The position numbers and the translations under genes were made by a program. The notes beneath the pieces were generated by a model. It was not told the DNA's origin and did no database searches. It saw only the letters and a program-made list of their open reading frames with translations. This document shows, piece after piece, positions 39,421-50,445 of a DNA stretch of 64,000 nt. How positions within the stretch are numbered: the first letter of the stretch is position 1; every line of letters begins with the position of its first letter. The stretch comes from Pseudomonas flexibilis. GTDB lineage: Bacteria; Pseudomonadota; Gammaproteobacteria; Pseudomonadales; Pseudomonadaceae. The stretch covers positions 54,269-118,268 of the forward strand of contig NZ_JRUD01000015.1 in the NCBI RefSeq assembly GCF_000802425.1. Reading direction: 5' to 3'.

Positions 39421-40929
39421 ATGACTCCCCTGCCCATTGGCGCGGATGCTTATTTGCATCTCGCTCGCATACCCATCATGGCTGAAAATCCCTTCGGGAC
39501 GGATATCCGTTATTCCCCGGAATATGAGCGGCTGGAACGCGAACTGGGCAAGAGCAGCGCCCTGTACGCCGCTGGTGAAGTCGACTGGGAGCAGGTGCGC
39601 AGCGGCTGCGAGACGCTGCTGCGCGAACACTCCAAGGATTTGCGCGTGGCCGCCTGGCTGACCTGGGCGCTGTACCGGCTACACGCGCTTTACGGCCTGA
39701 ACGCGGGCCTTGGCCTGGTGCTGGAACTCTGCAGCCAGCAATGGGATGGCTTGTTTCCCGGCAAGCCGCGCACCCGTCTGGCGGCCCTGGGCTGGCTGCT
39801 GCCACGCCTGGAACAGGCCCTTGGCGAGCCGCACGCGGCCGTCGATCCCGCCCTGCCGGAGCAACTGGACGGCCTGCTGCGGCAGCTCGACGATTGCCTG
39901 GCCGAACGGCTGGGCGATCAGGCGCCCACGCTGCTGCCGCTGCGTCGTCAGCTTCAGGAACTGCGCCGGCAGGCCCCACCCGCCAGCCCGGCGCCCACAC
40001 CTGTCACGCCAGCCGCCCCCACAGCCAGCCCCGGCAGGGCACCGCAGAACGACAAGGACGCCCAGAAAACCCTGCGCACCCTGCAGGAACAGGCCCGCGT
40101 GCTGTGCGACTGGTGGCTGAGCCGCAACCCGACCGACTCACGCGCCCTACGCTTGTCCCGCTGTCTGCTCTGGCTGCCCATCGAGGCCCTGCCACCCTGC
40201 AACCAAGACAAGGTCACCACGCTACGCGGTCTGCCAGGGGAGCGGCTGAATCACTTCCAGGACCTTATCAACCAGGGCCGCCATGCCGAGCTGCTGATCC
40301 AGCTGGAAACCAGCCTGGCACGTGCACCCTTCTGGCTGGATGGCCAGTACCTCGCCTGGCAGTGCTTGCAGTCACTCAACGCCAAGGCGGCCATGCAGGC
40401 GCTGGAAAGCGAACTCGCAGCCCTCCTGCGCCGCCTGCCGGGCCTGGAGGCGCTGCGCTTCCACGACGGCACGCCGTTCGCCGGCCCCGCGGCCCTGGCC
40501 TGGATGGGCGCGCATGTGCTGTCGAGCGCGCCCGCAGCCAGCGAGCCGCCCGTCACCGCCACTGATGCGCCCTGGGAAGCCGGCCTTCGGCAGGCGCAGA
40601 CCCTGCTGCACGACCAGGGACTCAGGGCTGCCGTGCAGTGGCTGCGGACTGGTCAGCAGACGGCACGCGGCCTGCGCGAGCAGGCCTACTGGGAACTGGC
40701 CCAGGCGCGCCTGTGCCGTCAGGCCGGCCGCCACGAACTGGCCAGGGCACTGCTCGAAGCCCTGGATCAGGATCTGCGCACCCATGGCCTGGAGCACTGG
40801 GAGCCCGAGCTGGCCCTGGCGATCACCCGCCAGCTGCATGGCTGCTACGAGCAGCAGGGCCTGCGCGAACGCAAGGAAGAGCTGTATCGCCGGTTATGCC
40901 GCCTCGACCTCGACGCGGCACTGAATTGA
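39421..40929 (+). CDS. tssA: T6SS protein TssA, long VasJ-type
   Basis: TssA primes baseplate and tail-tube/sheath assembly and caps the growing tail. The 502-residue protein has an ImpA_N-type N-terminal domain (about residues 20-150, with NPFGTDIRYSPEYERLE), a Pro/Ala linker (about 185-215), and a C-terminal VasJ-type helical domain (about 230-500), so it belongs to the long TssA class rather than the short HSI-I type. Start ATG 39421 is uncertain: the best A/G-rich site is slightly far upstream and another ATG (39478) lies in frame. First gene of the cluster. Confidence 0.9.
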   Translation: MTPLPIGADAYLHLARIPIMAENPFGTDIRYSPEYERLERELGKSSALYAAGEVDWEQVRSGCETLLREHSKDLRVAAWLTWALYRLHALYGLNAGLGLVLELCSQQWDGLFPGKPRTRLAALGWLLPRLEQALGEPHAAVDPALPEQLDGLLRQLDDCLAERLGDQAPTLLPLRRQLQELRRQAPPASPAPTPVTPAAPTASPGRAPQNDKDAQKTLRTLQEQARVLCDWWLSRNPTDSRALRLSRCLLWLPIEALPPCNQDKVTTLRGLPGERLNHFQDLINQGRHAELLIQLETSLARAPFWLDGQYLAWQCLQSLNAKAAMQALESELAALLRRLPGLEALRFHDGTPFAGPAALAWMGAHVLSSAPAASEPPVTATDAPWEAGLRQAQTLLHDQGLRAAVQWLRTGQQTARGLREQAYWELAQARLCRQAGRHELARALLEALDQDLRTHGLEHWEPELALAITRQLHGCYEQQGLRERKEELYRRLCRLDLDAALN

Positions 40930-40945
40930 AAACAAGGAGAAACGC

Positions 40946-41431
40946 ATGGCCAAGGAAGGCGCGGTAGCCCCCAAGGAACGCATCAACGTCACCTTCAAGC
41001 CCGCCACCGGCGGCGCCCAGGAGGAGCAGGAGCTGCCCCTCAAGCTGCTGGTGCTGGGCGATTTCACCCAGCGCGCGGACGACCGCAAGCTTGAGGAGCG
41101 CAAGCCGATCGGCATCGACAAGCAGAGCTTCGACGATGTGCTGGCCAAGCAGGAGCTGAGCCTGACCTTCAGCGTGCCCAACCGCCTGCAGGAAGGCGCG
41201 GAGGACGATCTGGCCGTGCAGCTGCGCATCGACTCCATGAAGGACTTCAACCCGGCCAGCCTGGTCGAGCAGGTGCCGGAGCTGAAGAAGCTGATGGCCC
41301 TGCGCGAGGCGCTGGTCGCCCTGAAGGGCCCGCTGGGCAACGCGCCGGCCTTTCGCAAGGCCATCGAAAGCGTGCTGGCCGATCCGGAGGCCCGCGACCG
41401 CGTACTGAACGAGCTGGGCCTGGACGCCTGA
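40946..41431 (+). CDS. tssB: T6SS contractile sheath small subunit TssB
   Basis: TssB (VipA-like) forms the contractile sheath with TssC. The 161 residues include the family stretch ERINVTFKPATGG and LPLKLLVLGDFTQR near the N terminus, and FNPASLVEQVPEL. A good AAGGAG lies upstream of the ATG. It is 16 bp after tssA. Confidence 0.97.
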   Translation: MAKEGAVAPKERINVTFKPATGGAQEEQELPLKLLVLGDFTQRADDRKLEERKPIGIDKQSFDDVLAKQELSLTFSVPNRLQEGAEDDLAVQLRIDSMKDFNPASLVEQVPELKKLMALREALVALKGPLGNAPAFRKAIESVLADPEARDRVLNELGLDA

Positions 41432-41453
41432 TCACCGACAAGGAAGCCACACG

Positions 41454-42932
41454 ATGACCACTCCCGCAGCCGCCGTCCGCGACGGCGCCACGTCCGCCGA
41501 TGGCGGCATTCTCGACCGCATCATCGCGCAGACCCGCCTGAGCCCCGATGACGAGGCCTACGACATCGCCAAGCGCGGCGTGTCCGCCTTCATCGCCGAA
41601 CTGCTCAAGCCGCAGAACCACAACGAGCCGGTGAAGAAGGCGCTGGTCGATCGCATGATCGCCGAGATCGACGCCACCCTCAGCCGGCAGGTGGACGAGA
41701 TCCTCCACCACCCGCAGCTCCAGGCGCTGGAATCGGCCTGGCGCGGCCTGCAGTTGCTGGTCGAGCGCACCAACTTCCGCGAGAACATCAAGCTGGAGAT
41801 CCTCAATGCCTCCAAGCAGGACCTGCTGGAAGATTTCGAGGACAGCCCCGAGGTGGTCCAGTCCGGGCTGTACAAGCACGTCTACACCGCCGAGTACGGC
41901 CAGTTCGGCGGCCAGCCGGTCGGCGCGCTGATCGCCAACTACTACTTCGACCCCAGCGCGCCGGACATCAAGACCCTGCAATACGTGGCCAGTGTCGCCA
42001 GCATGGCCCACGCGCCGTTCATCGCGGCGGCCGGTCCGGCCTTCTTCGGCCTGGAGCGCTTCACCGGCCTGCCCGACGTGAAGGACCTGCAGGACCATTT
42101 CGAAGGCCCGCAATTCGCCAAATGGCAGGGCTTCCGCGAGCAGGAGGACGCCCGCTACGTGGGCCTGACCCTGCCGCGCTTCGTGCTGCGCACGCCCTAC
42201 GATCCCCAGGAAAACCCGGTGAAGAGCTTCGTCTACAAGGAGAACGTCGCCGGCAGCCACGAGCACTATCTGTGGGGCAACACCGCCTACGCCATGGCCA
42301 CCCGCCTGACCGAGAGCTTCGCCAGGTACCGCTGGTGCCCGAACATCATCGGCCCGCAGAACGGCGGCGCGGTGGATGACCTGCCGCTGCACCATTTCGA
42401 GAGCATGGGCGAGATCGAGACCAAGATTCCCACCGAGGTGCTGGTTTCCGACCGTCGCGAGTACGAACTGGCCGAACAGGGCTTCATCGCCCTGACCATG
42501 CGCAAGGGCAGCGACAACGCGGCGTTCTTCTCGGCCAACTCGGTGCAAAAACCCAAGTTCTTCGGCACCAGCGAGGAAGGCCGGCTGGCCGAGCTCAACT
42601 ACAAGCTCGGCACCCAGCTGCCCTACCTGTTCATCGTCAATCGCCTGGCCCACTACCTGAAGGTGCTGCAGCGCGAACAGATCGGCGCCTGGAAGGAACG
42701 CTCCGACCTGGAACGCGAGCTGAACACCTGGATTCGCCAGTACATCGCCGACCAGGAGAACCCCAATCCGGAAGTACGCAGCCGCCGTCCGCTGCGCGCC
42801 GCCCAGGTGGTGGTCAACGAGGTGGCCGGCGAGCCGGGCTGGTACCGGGTGACGCTCAATGTGCGGCCGCACTTCAAGTACATGGGCGCCGATTTCACCC
42901 TGTCGCTGGTCGGCAAGCTGGACAAGGACTAA
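41454..42932 (+). CDS. tssC: T6SS contractile sheath large subunit TssC
   Basis: TssC (VipB-like) is the main sheath protein. The 492 residues have the expected length and the conserved core LESAWRGLQLLVERTNF, the LPRFVLRTPYDPQENPVKSF region and a C-terminal FTLSLVGKLD. ClpV disassembles the contracted TssBC sheath. An AAGGA site precedes the ATG. Confidence 0.98.
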   Translation: MTTPAAAVRDGATSADGGILDRIIAQTRLSPDDEAYDIAKRGVSAFIAELLKPQNHNEPVKKALVDRMIAEIDATLSRQVDEILHHPQLQALESAWRGLQLLVERTNFRENIKLEILNASKQDLLEDFEDSPEVVQSGLYKHVYTAEYGQFGGQPVGALIANYYFDPSAPDIKTLQYVASVASMAHAPFIAAAGPAFFGLERFTGLPDVKDLQDHFEGPQFAKWQGFREQEDARYVGLTLPRFVLRTPYDPQENPVKSFVYKENVAGSHEHYLWGNTAYAMATRLTESFARYRWCPNIIGPQNGGAVDDLPLHHFESMGEIETKIPTEVLVSDRREYELAEQGFIALTMRKGSDNAAFFSANSVQKPKFFGTSEEGRLAELNYKLGTQLPYLFIVNRLAHYLKVLQREQIGAWKERSDLERELNTWIRQYIADQENPNPEVRSRRPLRAAQVVVNEVAGEPGWYRVTLNVRPHFKYMGADFTLSLVGKLDKD

Positions 42933-42935
42933 GCG

Positions 42936-43346
42936 ATGTCGGGATACGGCAGCCTGTTCGAGCGCCTGGATTGCGAAAGCGCCCGGCGCCGCAACGGCTG
43001 GAGCCAGGAACAGGCCGTCATGGATTCCGTGGCGGCCCATCTGGCGCGGATGCTCAGCACCCGCGCCGGTGGCGTGCAGACGCTGCCCGACTATGGCCTG
43101 CCGGATCTCAATGATCAACGCCTGTCGCTGCACGACACCCTGCAGCAGGCGCGCATCGCCATCCAACGCTTCATCGCCGCCTACGAGCCGCGCCTGAGCC
43201 AGGTGCGCGTGGCCGCCCTGCCCCGGCATGGCGATCCGCAGCGCCTGGCCTTCGCCATCGAAGCCCGGTTGGACGTGGCCGGGGTGCAGCGCGAAGTGCG
43301 CTTCGCCGCCAGCCTGGAAGGCAGCGGCCAGATGCAGGTCGAGTAA
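42936..43346 (+). CDS. tssE: T6SS baseplate protein TssE (gp25-like)
   Basis: TssE is the gp25-like baseplate protein that nucleates the sheath. The 136 residues carry the gp25 pattern around TLPDYGLPDLND (about residues 50-60) and a helical region ending QRFIAAYEPRLSQVRV, followed by beta strands with an Arg/Glu-rich core. It begins 3 bp after the tssC stop. Confidence 0.95.
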   Translation: MSGYGSLFERLDCESARRRNGWSQEQAVMDSVAAHLARMLSTRAGGVQTLPDYGLPDLNDQRLSLHDTLQQARIAIQRFIAAYEPRLSQVRVAALPRHGDPQRLAFAIEARLDVAGVQREVRFAASLEGSGQMQVE

Positions 43347-43360
43347 GGGAGTACACCAAC

Positions 43361-43633
43361 ATGTCAGGCAAACCCGCCGCCCGCCTGGGCGATTCCACCG
43401 TCTGTCCGCTGCCCGGCCACGGCAGCACGCCGATCGCCGCCGGCTCGCCGGATGTGCTGCTCGATGGCCTGCCGGCTGCGCGCCTGGGCGATCCCACGGG
43501 TTGCGGCGCCACGCTGGCGGCCGGCTGCTCGGCCACCGTGCTGGTCAATGGGCAGCCAGCGGCGGTACAGGGCGCCATCGGCAGCCATGGCAATACGGTG
43601 ACGGCAGGCTCGCCCACCGTGCTGATCGGCTGA
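43361..43633 (+). CDS. PAAR-domain spike-tip protein
   Basis: This 90-residue protein is a single PAAR domain: PAARLGDSTVCPLPGHG at the N terminus, then repeated beta strands with PAARLGDPTGCG and TVTAGSPTVLIG. PAAR proteins sharpen the VgrG spike and can recruit effectors; here there is no toxic extension, so it is a structural tip. An AAGGGAG site precedes the ATG. Its place inside the structural run, between tssE and tssF, is not part of the PAO1 H2 order as I recall it. Confidence 0.93.
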   Translation: MSGKPAARLGDSTVCPLPGHGSTPIAAGSPDVLLDGLPAARLGDPTGCGATLAAGCSATVLVNGQPAAVQGAIGSHGNTVTAGSPTVLIG

Positions 43634-43641
43634 GCGCGCCC

Positions 43642-45426
43642 ATGTCCTTCAACCACTACTACCAGAGCGAGCTCACCGCCCTGCGCCAGCTCGGCAGGCG
43701 CTTTGCCGAGCGCAATCCGGCGCTGGCGCCGTTCCTCGGGCAGAGCGGCCGCGACCCGGATGTCGAGCGACTGCTGGAGGGCTTCGCCTTCCTCGGCGGA
43801 CGGCTGCGCCAGAAGCTCGACGACGAGCTGCCGGAGCTGACCCATTCGCTGATGCAGCTGCTCTGGCCCAACTACCTGCGTCCGCTGCCGGCCTTCAGCA
43901 TGCTGCAGTTCGATCCCCTGAAGCGCGCCGCCAGCCAGCCGGTGGCGGCCGGCACGGCGGTCGAGGCCAGACCGCTGCACGGCGTGAGCTGCCGCTTTCG
44001 CACCACCGCCGCCATCGAGGTGCTGCCGCTGGCCCTGAGCCGGCTCGACTACGCCATCCAGGGCCAGGGGGCGCGGCTCAACCTGCGTCTGGACCTCACC
44101 GCCGGCCAGCTGGGCGAATGGCCGCTGCAACGCCTGCGCCTGCACCTGAGCGGGGAACGCTATATCAGCCAGTTGCTGTACCTGAGCCTGCTGCGCCACT
44201 TGGGCGGCCTCGACGTTGTGCTGCTGGATGAACAGGGGCAGCCGCTGCAGGACGCGCAAGGCGAGCCGCTGCCGCCTGTGCGTCTGGACACCGACGCCGT
44301 GCAGCCGGCCGGTTTCGGCGAGGACGAGGCGCTGGTGCCCTACCCGCTCAACAGCTTCCGCGGCTACCGCCACCTGCAGGAGTTCTTCGCCTTTGCGGAC
44401 AAGTTCCTGTTCGTCGACGTGGGCGGGCTCGAGCGCCTGGCCCAGTTGCCCGAGGAGACCCGCCAGCGCACGCGCGGCCTGCTGCTCGGCTTCGATATCC
44501 AGAAGACCGGCGTGCAGCGCATCCGGCCGAGCCTGGACAACGTGCGCCTGTACTGCACACCGGTGGTCAACCTGTTCGCCCACGACGCCATGCCGATCCG
44601 CCTGGACGGCCGCCAGGACCGCTACCTGCTGCGCCCCGCCGAGTTCGCCGCCAAGCACTGCGGGGTGTTCGCCGTGGAGCGGGTCACCGGCTGGAAACCC
44701 GGCGGCATGGGTTACGAGGACTACGTGCCGTTCGAGTCCTTCGAGCACGACGCCAGCTTCGACAGCCCGACGGCGCGGCCCTGGTACAGCGTGCGCCAGC
44801 ACCCCTCGCCGGTGGGCGACGGCCTGGAAACCTGGCTGGCCTTCAGCCCGCGCCGGCTGGACCGCCACGAGACGCTGTCCGTCGAGCTGACCTGCACCAA
44901 CCAGGACCTGCCGCGCGAGCTGGCGCCGGGCGACATCTGCCTGCCCAGCGAAGGCACGCCGCAGTTTCTCACCTTCCGCAACATCGGCGCGGTGACGCCC
45001 TGCTACGCACCGCCACTGCAGGGCGACTACCTGTGGAAGCTGATTTCCAACCTGTCGCTCAACTACCTGTCGCTGGCCGACGTGCAGGCGCTGCGGGTGA
45101 TCCTGGACACCTACGACCTGCCGCGCCATTACGACCAGCACGCCGCGCGGGTCAGCCAGCGCCGCCTGGAAGGACTCAAGCAGATCCGCCACCAGCACGT
45201 CGACCGCCTGCTGCGCGGCCTGCCGGTGCGCGGCGTGCGCACCGAGCTGACGCTCGATGCGGACGGCTTTCTCGGCGAGGGGGAGCTGTTTCTCTTCGCC
45301 TCCGTGCTCAACGAATTCTTTGCCCTGTACACCAGCCTCAACTCGTACCACGAGCTGCGCGTGCAGAGCACACAGGGAGAGGTGTATCAATGGACGCCGC
45401 GCATGGGTCAGCAGCCATTGCTGTGA
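43642..45426 (+). CDS. tssF: T6SS baseplate protein TssF
   Basis: TssF is the main wedge protein of the baseplate (VasA/ImpG family). The 594 residues start MSFNHYYQSELTALRQLGRRFAERNPALAP, the typical TssF start, with FLGGRLRQKLDDELPEL near residue 50. It overlaps tssG by 37 bp, so the two are translationally linked; they form a TssF2-TssG complex with TssK and TssE. Confidence 0.97.
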   Translation: MSFNHYYQSELTALRQLGRRFAERNPALAPFLGQSGRDPDVERLLEGFAFLGGRLRQKLDDELPELTHSLMQLLWPNYLRPLPAFSMLQFDPLKRAASQPVAAGTAVEARPLHGVSCRFRTTAAIEVLPLALSRLDYAIQGQGARLNLRLDLTAGQLGEWPLQRLRLHLSGERYISQLLYLSLLRHLGGLDVVLLDEQGQPLQDAQGEPLPPVRLDTDAVQPAGFGEDEALVPYPLNSFRGYRHLQEFFAFADKFLFVDVGGLERLAQLPEETRQRTRGLLLGFDIQKTGVQRIRPSLDNVRLYCTPVVNLFAHDAMPIRLDGRQDRYLLRPAEFAAKHCGVFAVERVTGWKPGGMGYEDYVPFESFEHDASFDSPTARPWYSVRQHPSPVGDGLETWLAFSPRRLDRHETLSVELTCTNQDLPRELAPGDICLPSEGTPQFLTFRNIGAVTPCYAPPLQGDYLWKLISNLSLNYLSLADVQALRVILDTYDLPRHYDQHAARVSQRRLEGLKQIRHQHVDRLLRGLPVRGVRTELTLDADGFLGEGELFLFASVLNEFFALYTSLNSYHELRVQSTQGEVYQWTPRMGQQPLL

Positions 45427-46388
45427 CCGCGCTCAGCCGTGGCATCCGCGAGTACAGCCTCTACCAGGCTGTGCGCCTGGTGCTGGAACGGCTGCGTGAA
45501 CAGCATCCGCAGCTGGACGAGGACGGTCTGTACCAGCGCCTTGAATTCCAGGCCAATCCCAGCCTGGGCTTTCCGGGCGCCGACATCGAACAGGTGCAGT
45601 TCTTCGAGGAACACGGCGAGCTGCGCGCGCGCCTGCAGGTGAACCTGCCGGGGCTGTTCGGCAGCGGCTCGCCGCTGCCGGCCTTCTACGCGGAACAGGC
45701 GCTGGGCGAGGACAACCCGACCCGCGACTTCCTCGACCTGTTCAACGAGCGCCTGTACCGGCTGCTGCTGCCGATCTGGGAGAAGTACCGCTACCACGCG
45801 CGCTTTCGCCCCGGCGCCACGGACCCCTTCTCCGCCCGGCTGTTCGCGCTGATCGGCCTGGGCGGCGAGCCGATCCGCGCCAGCGCCGCGCTGAACTGGA
45901 AACGCCTGCTGCCCTACCTGGGCTTGCTCAGCCTGCGCGCCCATTCGGCGGCGCTGATCGAGTCGGTACTGCGTTACTACTTCAAGCATCCGGCGGTGCA
46001 CATCGAGCAGTGCCTGGAGCGCCGGGTGAGCATCCTGGCCGAGCAGCAGAGCCGCCTGGGCCAGGCCAACAGCCGGCTGGGCAGCGACCTGGTGCTGGGC
46101 GACTCGGTGCGCGACCGCAGCGGCAAGTTCCGCATTCATGTGCGCCGGCTGTCCTGGGAACGCTTCCACGAATTCCTGCCCAACGGCCCGCACTACGCGC
46201 CGTTGCTGGCGCTGGTGCGCTTCACCCTGCGCGACCCGCTGGATTACGACATCCGCCTGGAACTGCAGACAGACCACCGTCCGGCACTCGGCCTGGGCGC
46301 CCACAACCCCTGCCGCCTCGGCTGGACCAGCTGGCTCGGCCAGCCCCGCTCCGCCGCTGAAGTGACCCTAAGCCCTGCTCAAGGATAG
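45390..46388 (+). CDS. tssG: T6SS baseplate protein TssG
   Basis: TssG (VasB/ImpH family) joins TssF, TssE and TssK in the baseplate. The 332 residues contain the family patterns SLYQAVRLVLERLR near the N terminus, LEFQANPSLGFPGADIEQV, FLDLFNERLYRLLLPIWEKYRY and LPNGPHYAPLLALVRF. ATG 45390 has GGGAGAGG upstream; the frame is open further up but inside tssF. Confidence 0.96.
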   Translation: MDAAHGSAAIAVTALSRGIREYSLYQAVRLVLERLREQHPQLDEDGLYQRLEFQANPSLGFPGADIEQVQFFEEHGELRARLQVNLPGLFGSGSPLPAFYAEQALGEDNPTRDFLDLFNERLYRLLLPIWEKYRYHARFRPGATDPFSARLFALIGLGGEPIRASAALNWKRLLPYLGLLSLRAHSAALIESVLRYYFKHPAVHIEQCLERRVSILAEQQSRLGQANSRLGSDLVLGDSVRDRSGKFRIHVRRLSWERFHEFLPNGPHYAPLLALVRFTLRDPLDYDIRLELQTDHRPALGLGAHNPCRLGWTSWLGQPRSAAEVTLSPAQG

Positions 46389-46392
46389 AGAG

Positions 46393-48925
46393 ATGATGAC
46401 CGTCGACCTGCAACAACTCATCCGCGCGCTGGACGCCGACAGCCAGCGCGATTTGGAACAGGCCGCCGAACGCTGCGTGGCCCGCGCCGGCGGCAAGGTG
46501 CTGGTGGAGGACCTGCTGCTGGTTCTGCTCGAGCGCGGCGACAGCCTGCTGCTGCGTGCCCTGCGGGATGCAGGCGTGGCACCTGGCGAACTGGCCGCCA
46601 GCCTGCAGCCGCGCGGCGAGCGCGAGGAAACCCGCAACCCGGTGTTCTGTGCCGGCCTGGTGCAATGGCTGCAGGACGCGCTGATGCTTGCCACCCTGGA
46701 GCTGGGCCAGCCGCACATCGACCAGGCAGCCCTGCTGCTCGCCCTGCTGCGCAATCCGCTGCGCCATGCCGGCACCCGTTACCAGCCGCTGCTGGCGCGC
46801 CTGAATGTCGAGCGCCTGCTGGCGTTCGCCCGGGCCCAGGCCAGCAGCCCGAGCCACGCGGCCGATACCGCCCTGCACCGCTTCACCCACAACCTCACCG
46901 CCCAGGCCCGCGCCGGCCGGCTCGATCCGGTGCTGTGTCGGGACGCCGCGCTGCGCCAGATGATCGACATCCTCACCCGGCGACGGAAGAACAACCCGAT
47001 CCTGGTCGGCGAGGCCGGGGTGGGCAAGACCGCGCTGGTCGAGGGCCTGGCCCTGCGCATCGTGCAGGGTGAGGTGCCGCCCGCGCTGCACGGCGTCGAG
47101 CTGCTGACCCTGGATCTCGGCCTGCTGCAGGCCGGCGCCAGCCTCAAGGGCGAGTTCGAGCGCCGCCTGCAGGCGGTGATCGACGAGGTATCCGCCGCGC
47201 CCACGCCAGTCATCCTGTTCATCGACGAGGCCCATACGCTGATTGGCGCCGGTGCCCAGTCCGGCGGTAGCGACGCCGCCAACCTGCTCAAGCCAGCCCT
47301 GGCGCGGGGCGAGCTGCGCACCATCGCGGCGACCACCTGGCGCGAGTACAAGCAGTACTTCGAGAAGGACCCGGCGCTGGCCCGGCGCTTCCAGCCGGTG
47401 CAGGTCCACGAGCCCACCGTCGCCGAGGCAGTCACCATCCTGCGCGGCCTGGCGCCGGTGTATGCCGGCAGCCACGGCGTCTACCTGCGCGACGATGCGG
47501 TGCAGGCCGCGGCCGAGCTGTCGGCCCGCTATCTGACCGGGCGCCAGTTGCCGGACAAGGCCGTGGATGTGCTGGACACTGCCTGCGCTCGGGTGCGCAT
47601 CAGCCTTGCCACGCCGCCCGAGGCGCTGGAGCGGCTGCGCGCCGAGCAGGCGGCCGGGCAGCGCCAGTTGGAGGCGCAGCAGCGCGACCAGGCGGCGGGC
47701 CTGGTTGCCGATTCGGACGTTCTGGAGCGTCTGCGGCAACAGCTGCAGAGCCTGGCCGAGGAGGAACGCCAGCTGGCCGACCGCTGGGAACAGCAACGCC
47801 AGCTGGCCAGTCGCCTGCTGGACCTGCGCCAGCAGTGCGCTGAAGCGCCGGATGAAGAGACCCGCGCGGCGCTGGCTGCCACGCAGGCCGAGCTGGCCGT
47901 CGCCCAGGCACAGCAGTTGCTGGTCAGCCACGAAGTCAGCCCGCGCCTGGTGGCCGAGGTGATCAGCCACTGGACCGGCATTCCCGCCACGCAGCTGGCC
48001 CAGGAACACAACACCCGCATCGCCAGCTTCGCCGACGACCTGCGCCAGCGCATCCGTGGCCAAGAACAGGCGGTACAGGCGCTGGACCGCGCCATGCGCG
48101 CCAGCGCCACCGGGCTGAGCAACCCGGAGGCGCCAACCGGGGTTTTCCTGCTGGTCGGTCCCAGCGGCGTGGGAAAGACCGAAACCGCCCTGGCGCTGGC
48201 CGACCTGCTGTACGGCGGCGAGCGTTTCCTCACCACCCTCAACCTGTCCGAGTTCCAGGAGCGCCATACGGTGTCCCAGTTGATCGGCGCGCCGCCCGGC
48301 TATGTCGGCTACGGCGAGGGCGGCCGGCTGACCGAGGCGGTTCGCCAGAAGCCCTACTCGGTGATCCTGCTCGACGAGGTGGAGAAGGCCCACCCGGACG
48401 TGCTGAACCTCTTCTACCAGATCTTCGACAAGGGTATGGCCAACGACGGCGAGGGGCGGGAGATCAGCTTCCGCAACTGCGTGTTCCTGTTGACCTCGAA
48501 CCTGGCCAGCGAGCAGATCGCCGAGCGGTGCGCGGACGACACACAGCGACCGGATGCCGACAGCCTGGAACAGGCCATTCGCCCGGCGCTATCCCGGCAC
48601 TTCAAGCCAGCGCTGCTGGCGCGCATGCAGGTGGTGCCCTACTACCCACTGTCCGACGCGCTGCTGCACGAGCTGATCGAACTCAAGCTGGCGCGCTTTG
48701 GCGCACGCCTGGCCGCGCGCCAGGTGCGTTTCAGCCACAGCCCCGCGCTGGTGACGCAGCTGGCCGAGCGCTGCAAGCAGGGCGACAGCGGTGCCCGGCT
48801 GATCGATCAGTTGCTCGACCGGCACCTGCAGCCGCTGGTGGTCAACCAGCTGCTGGAGGCCTTGGCCACCGGTGCGTCATTGCAACAATTGCATGTCGGC
48901 CTGGACCACGACGGAGGGCTGAACT

Positions 48926-48939
<14 letters not shown>
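46393..48939 (+). CDS. clpV: T6SS sheath-recycling ATPase TssH (ClpV)
   Basis: ClpV is a hexameric AAA+ unfoldase that disassembles the contracted TssBC sheath. The 848 residues have a Clp N domain (about 1-150), AAA module 1 with Walker A GEAGVGKT at 206-213, a coiled-coil middle region (about 410-520) and AAA module 2 with Walker A GPSGVGKT at 589-596 and LLDEVEKAHPDV. Two adjacent ATGs (46393, 46396) are possible. It starts 4 bp after tssG and overlaps sfa by 14 bp. Confidence 0.97.
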
Positions 48940-50431
<1,492 letters not shown>

Positions 50432-50445
50432 GTCACGGAGGAGTC

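Noticed and set aside
43171..45390. A 739-codon minus-strand frame opposite tssF
   Set aside because: tssF is intact and in operon context; the antisense product is low complexity.
46222..48393. A 723-codon minus-strand frame opposite clpV
   Set aside because: clpV has both Walker motifs in the right frame, so this is a shadow.
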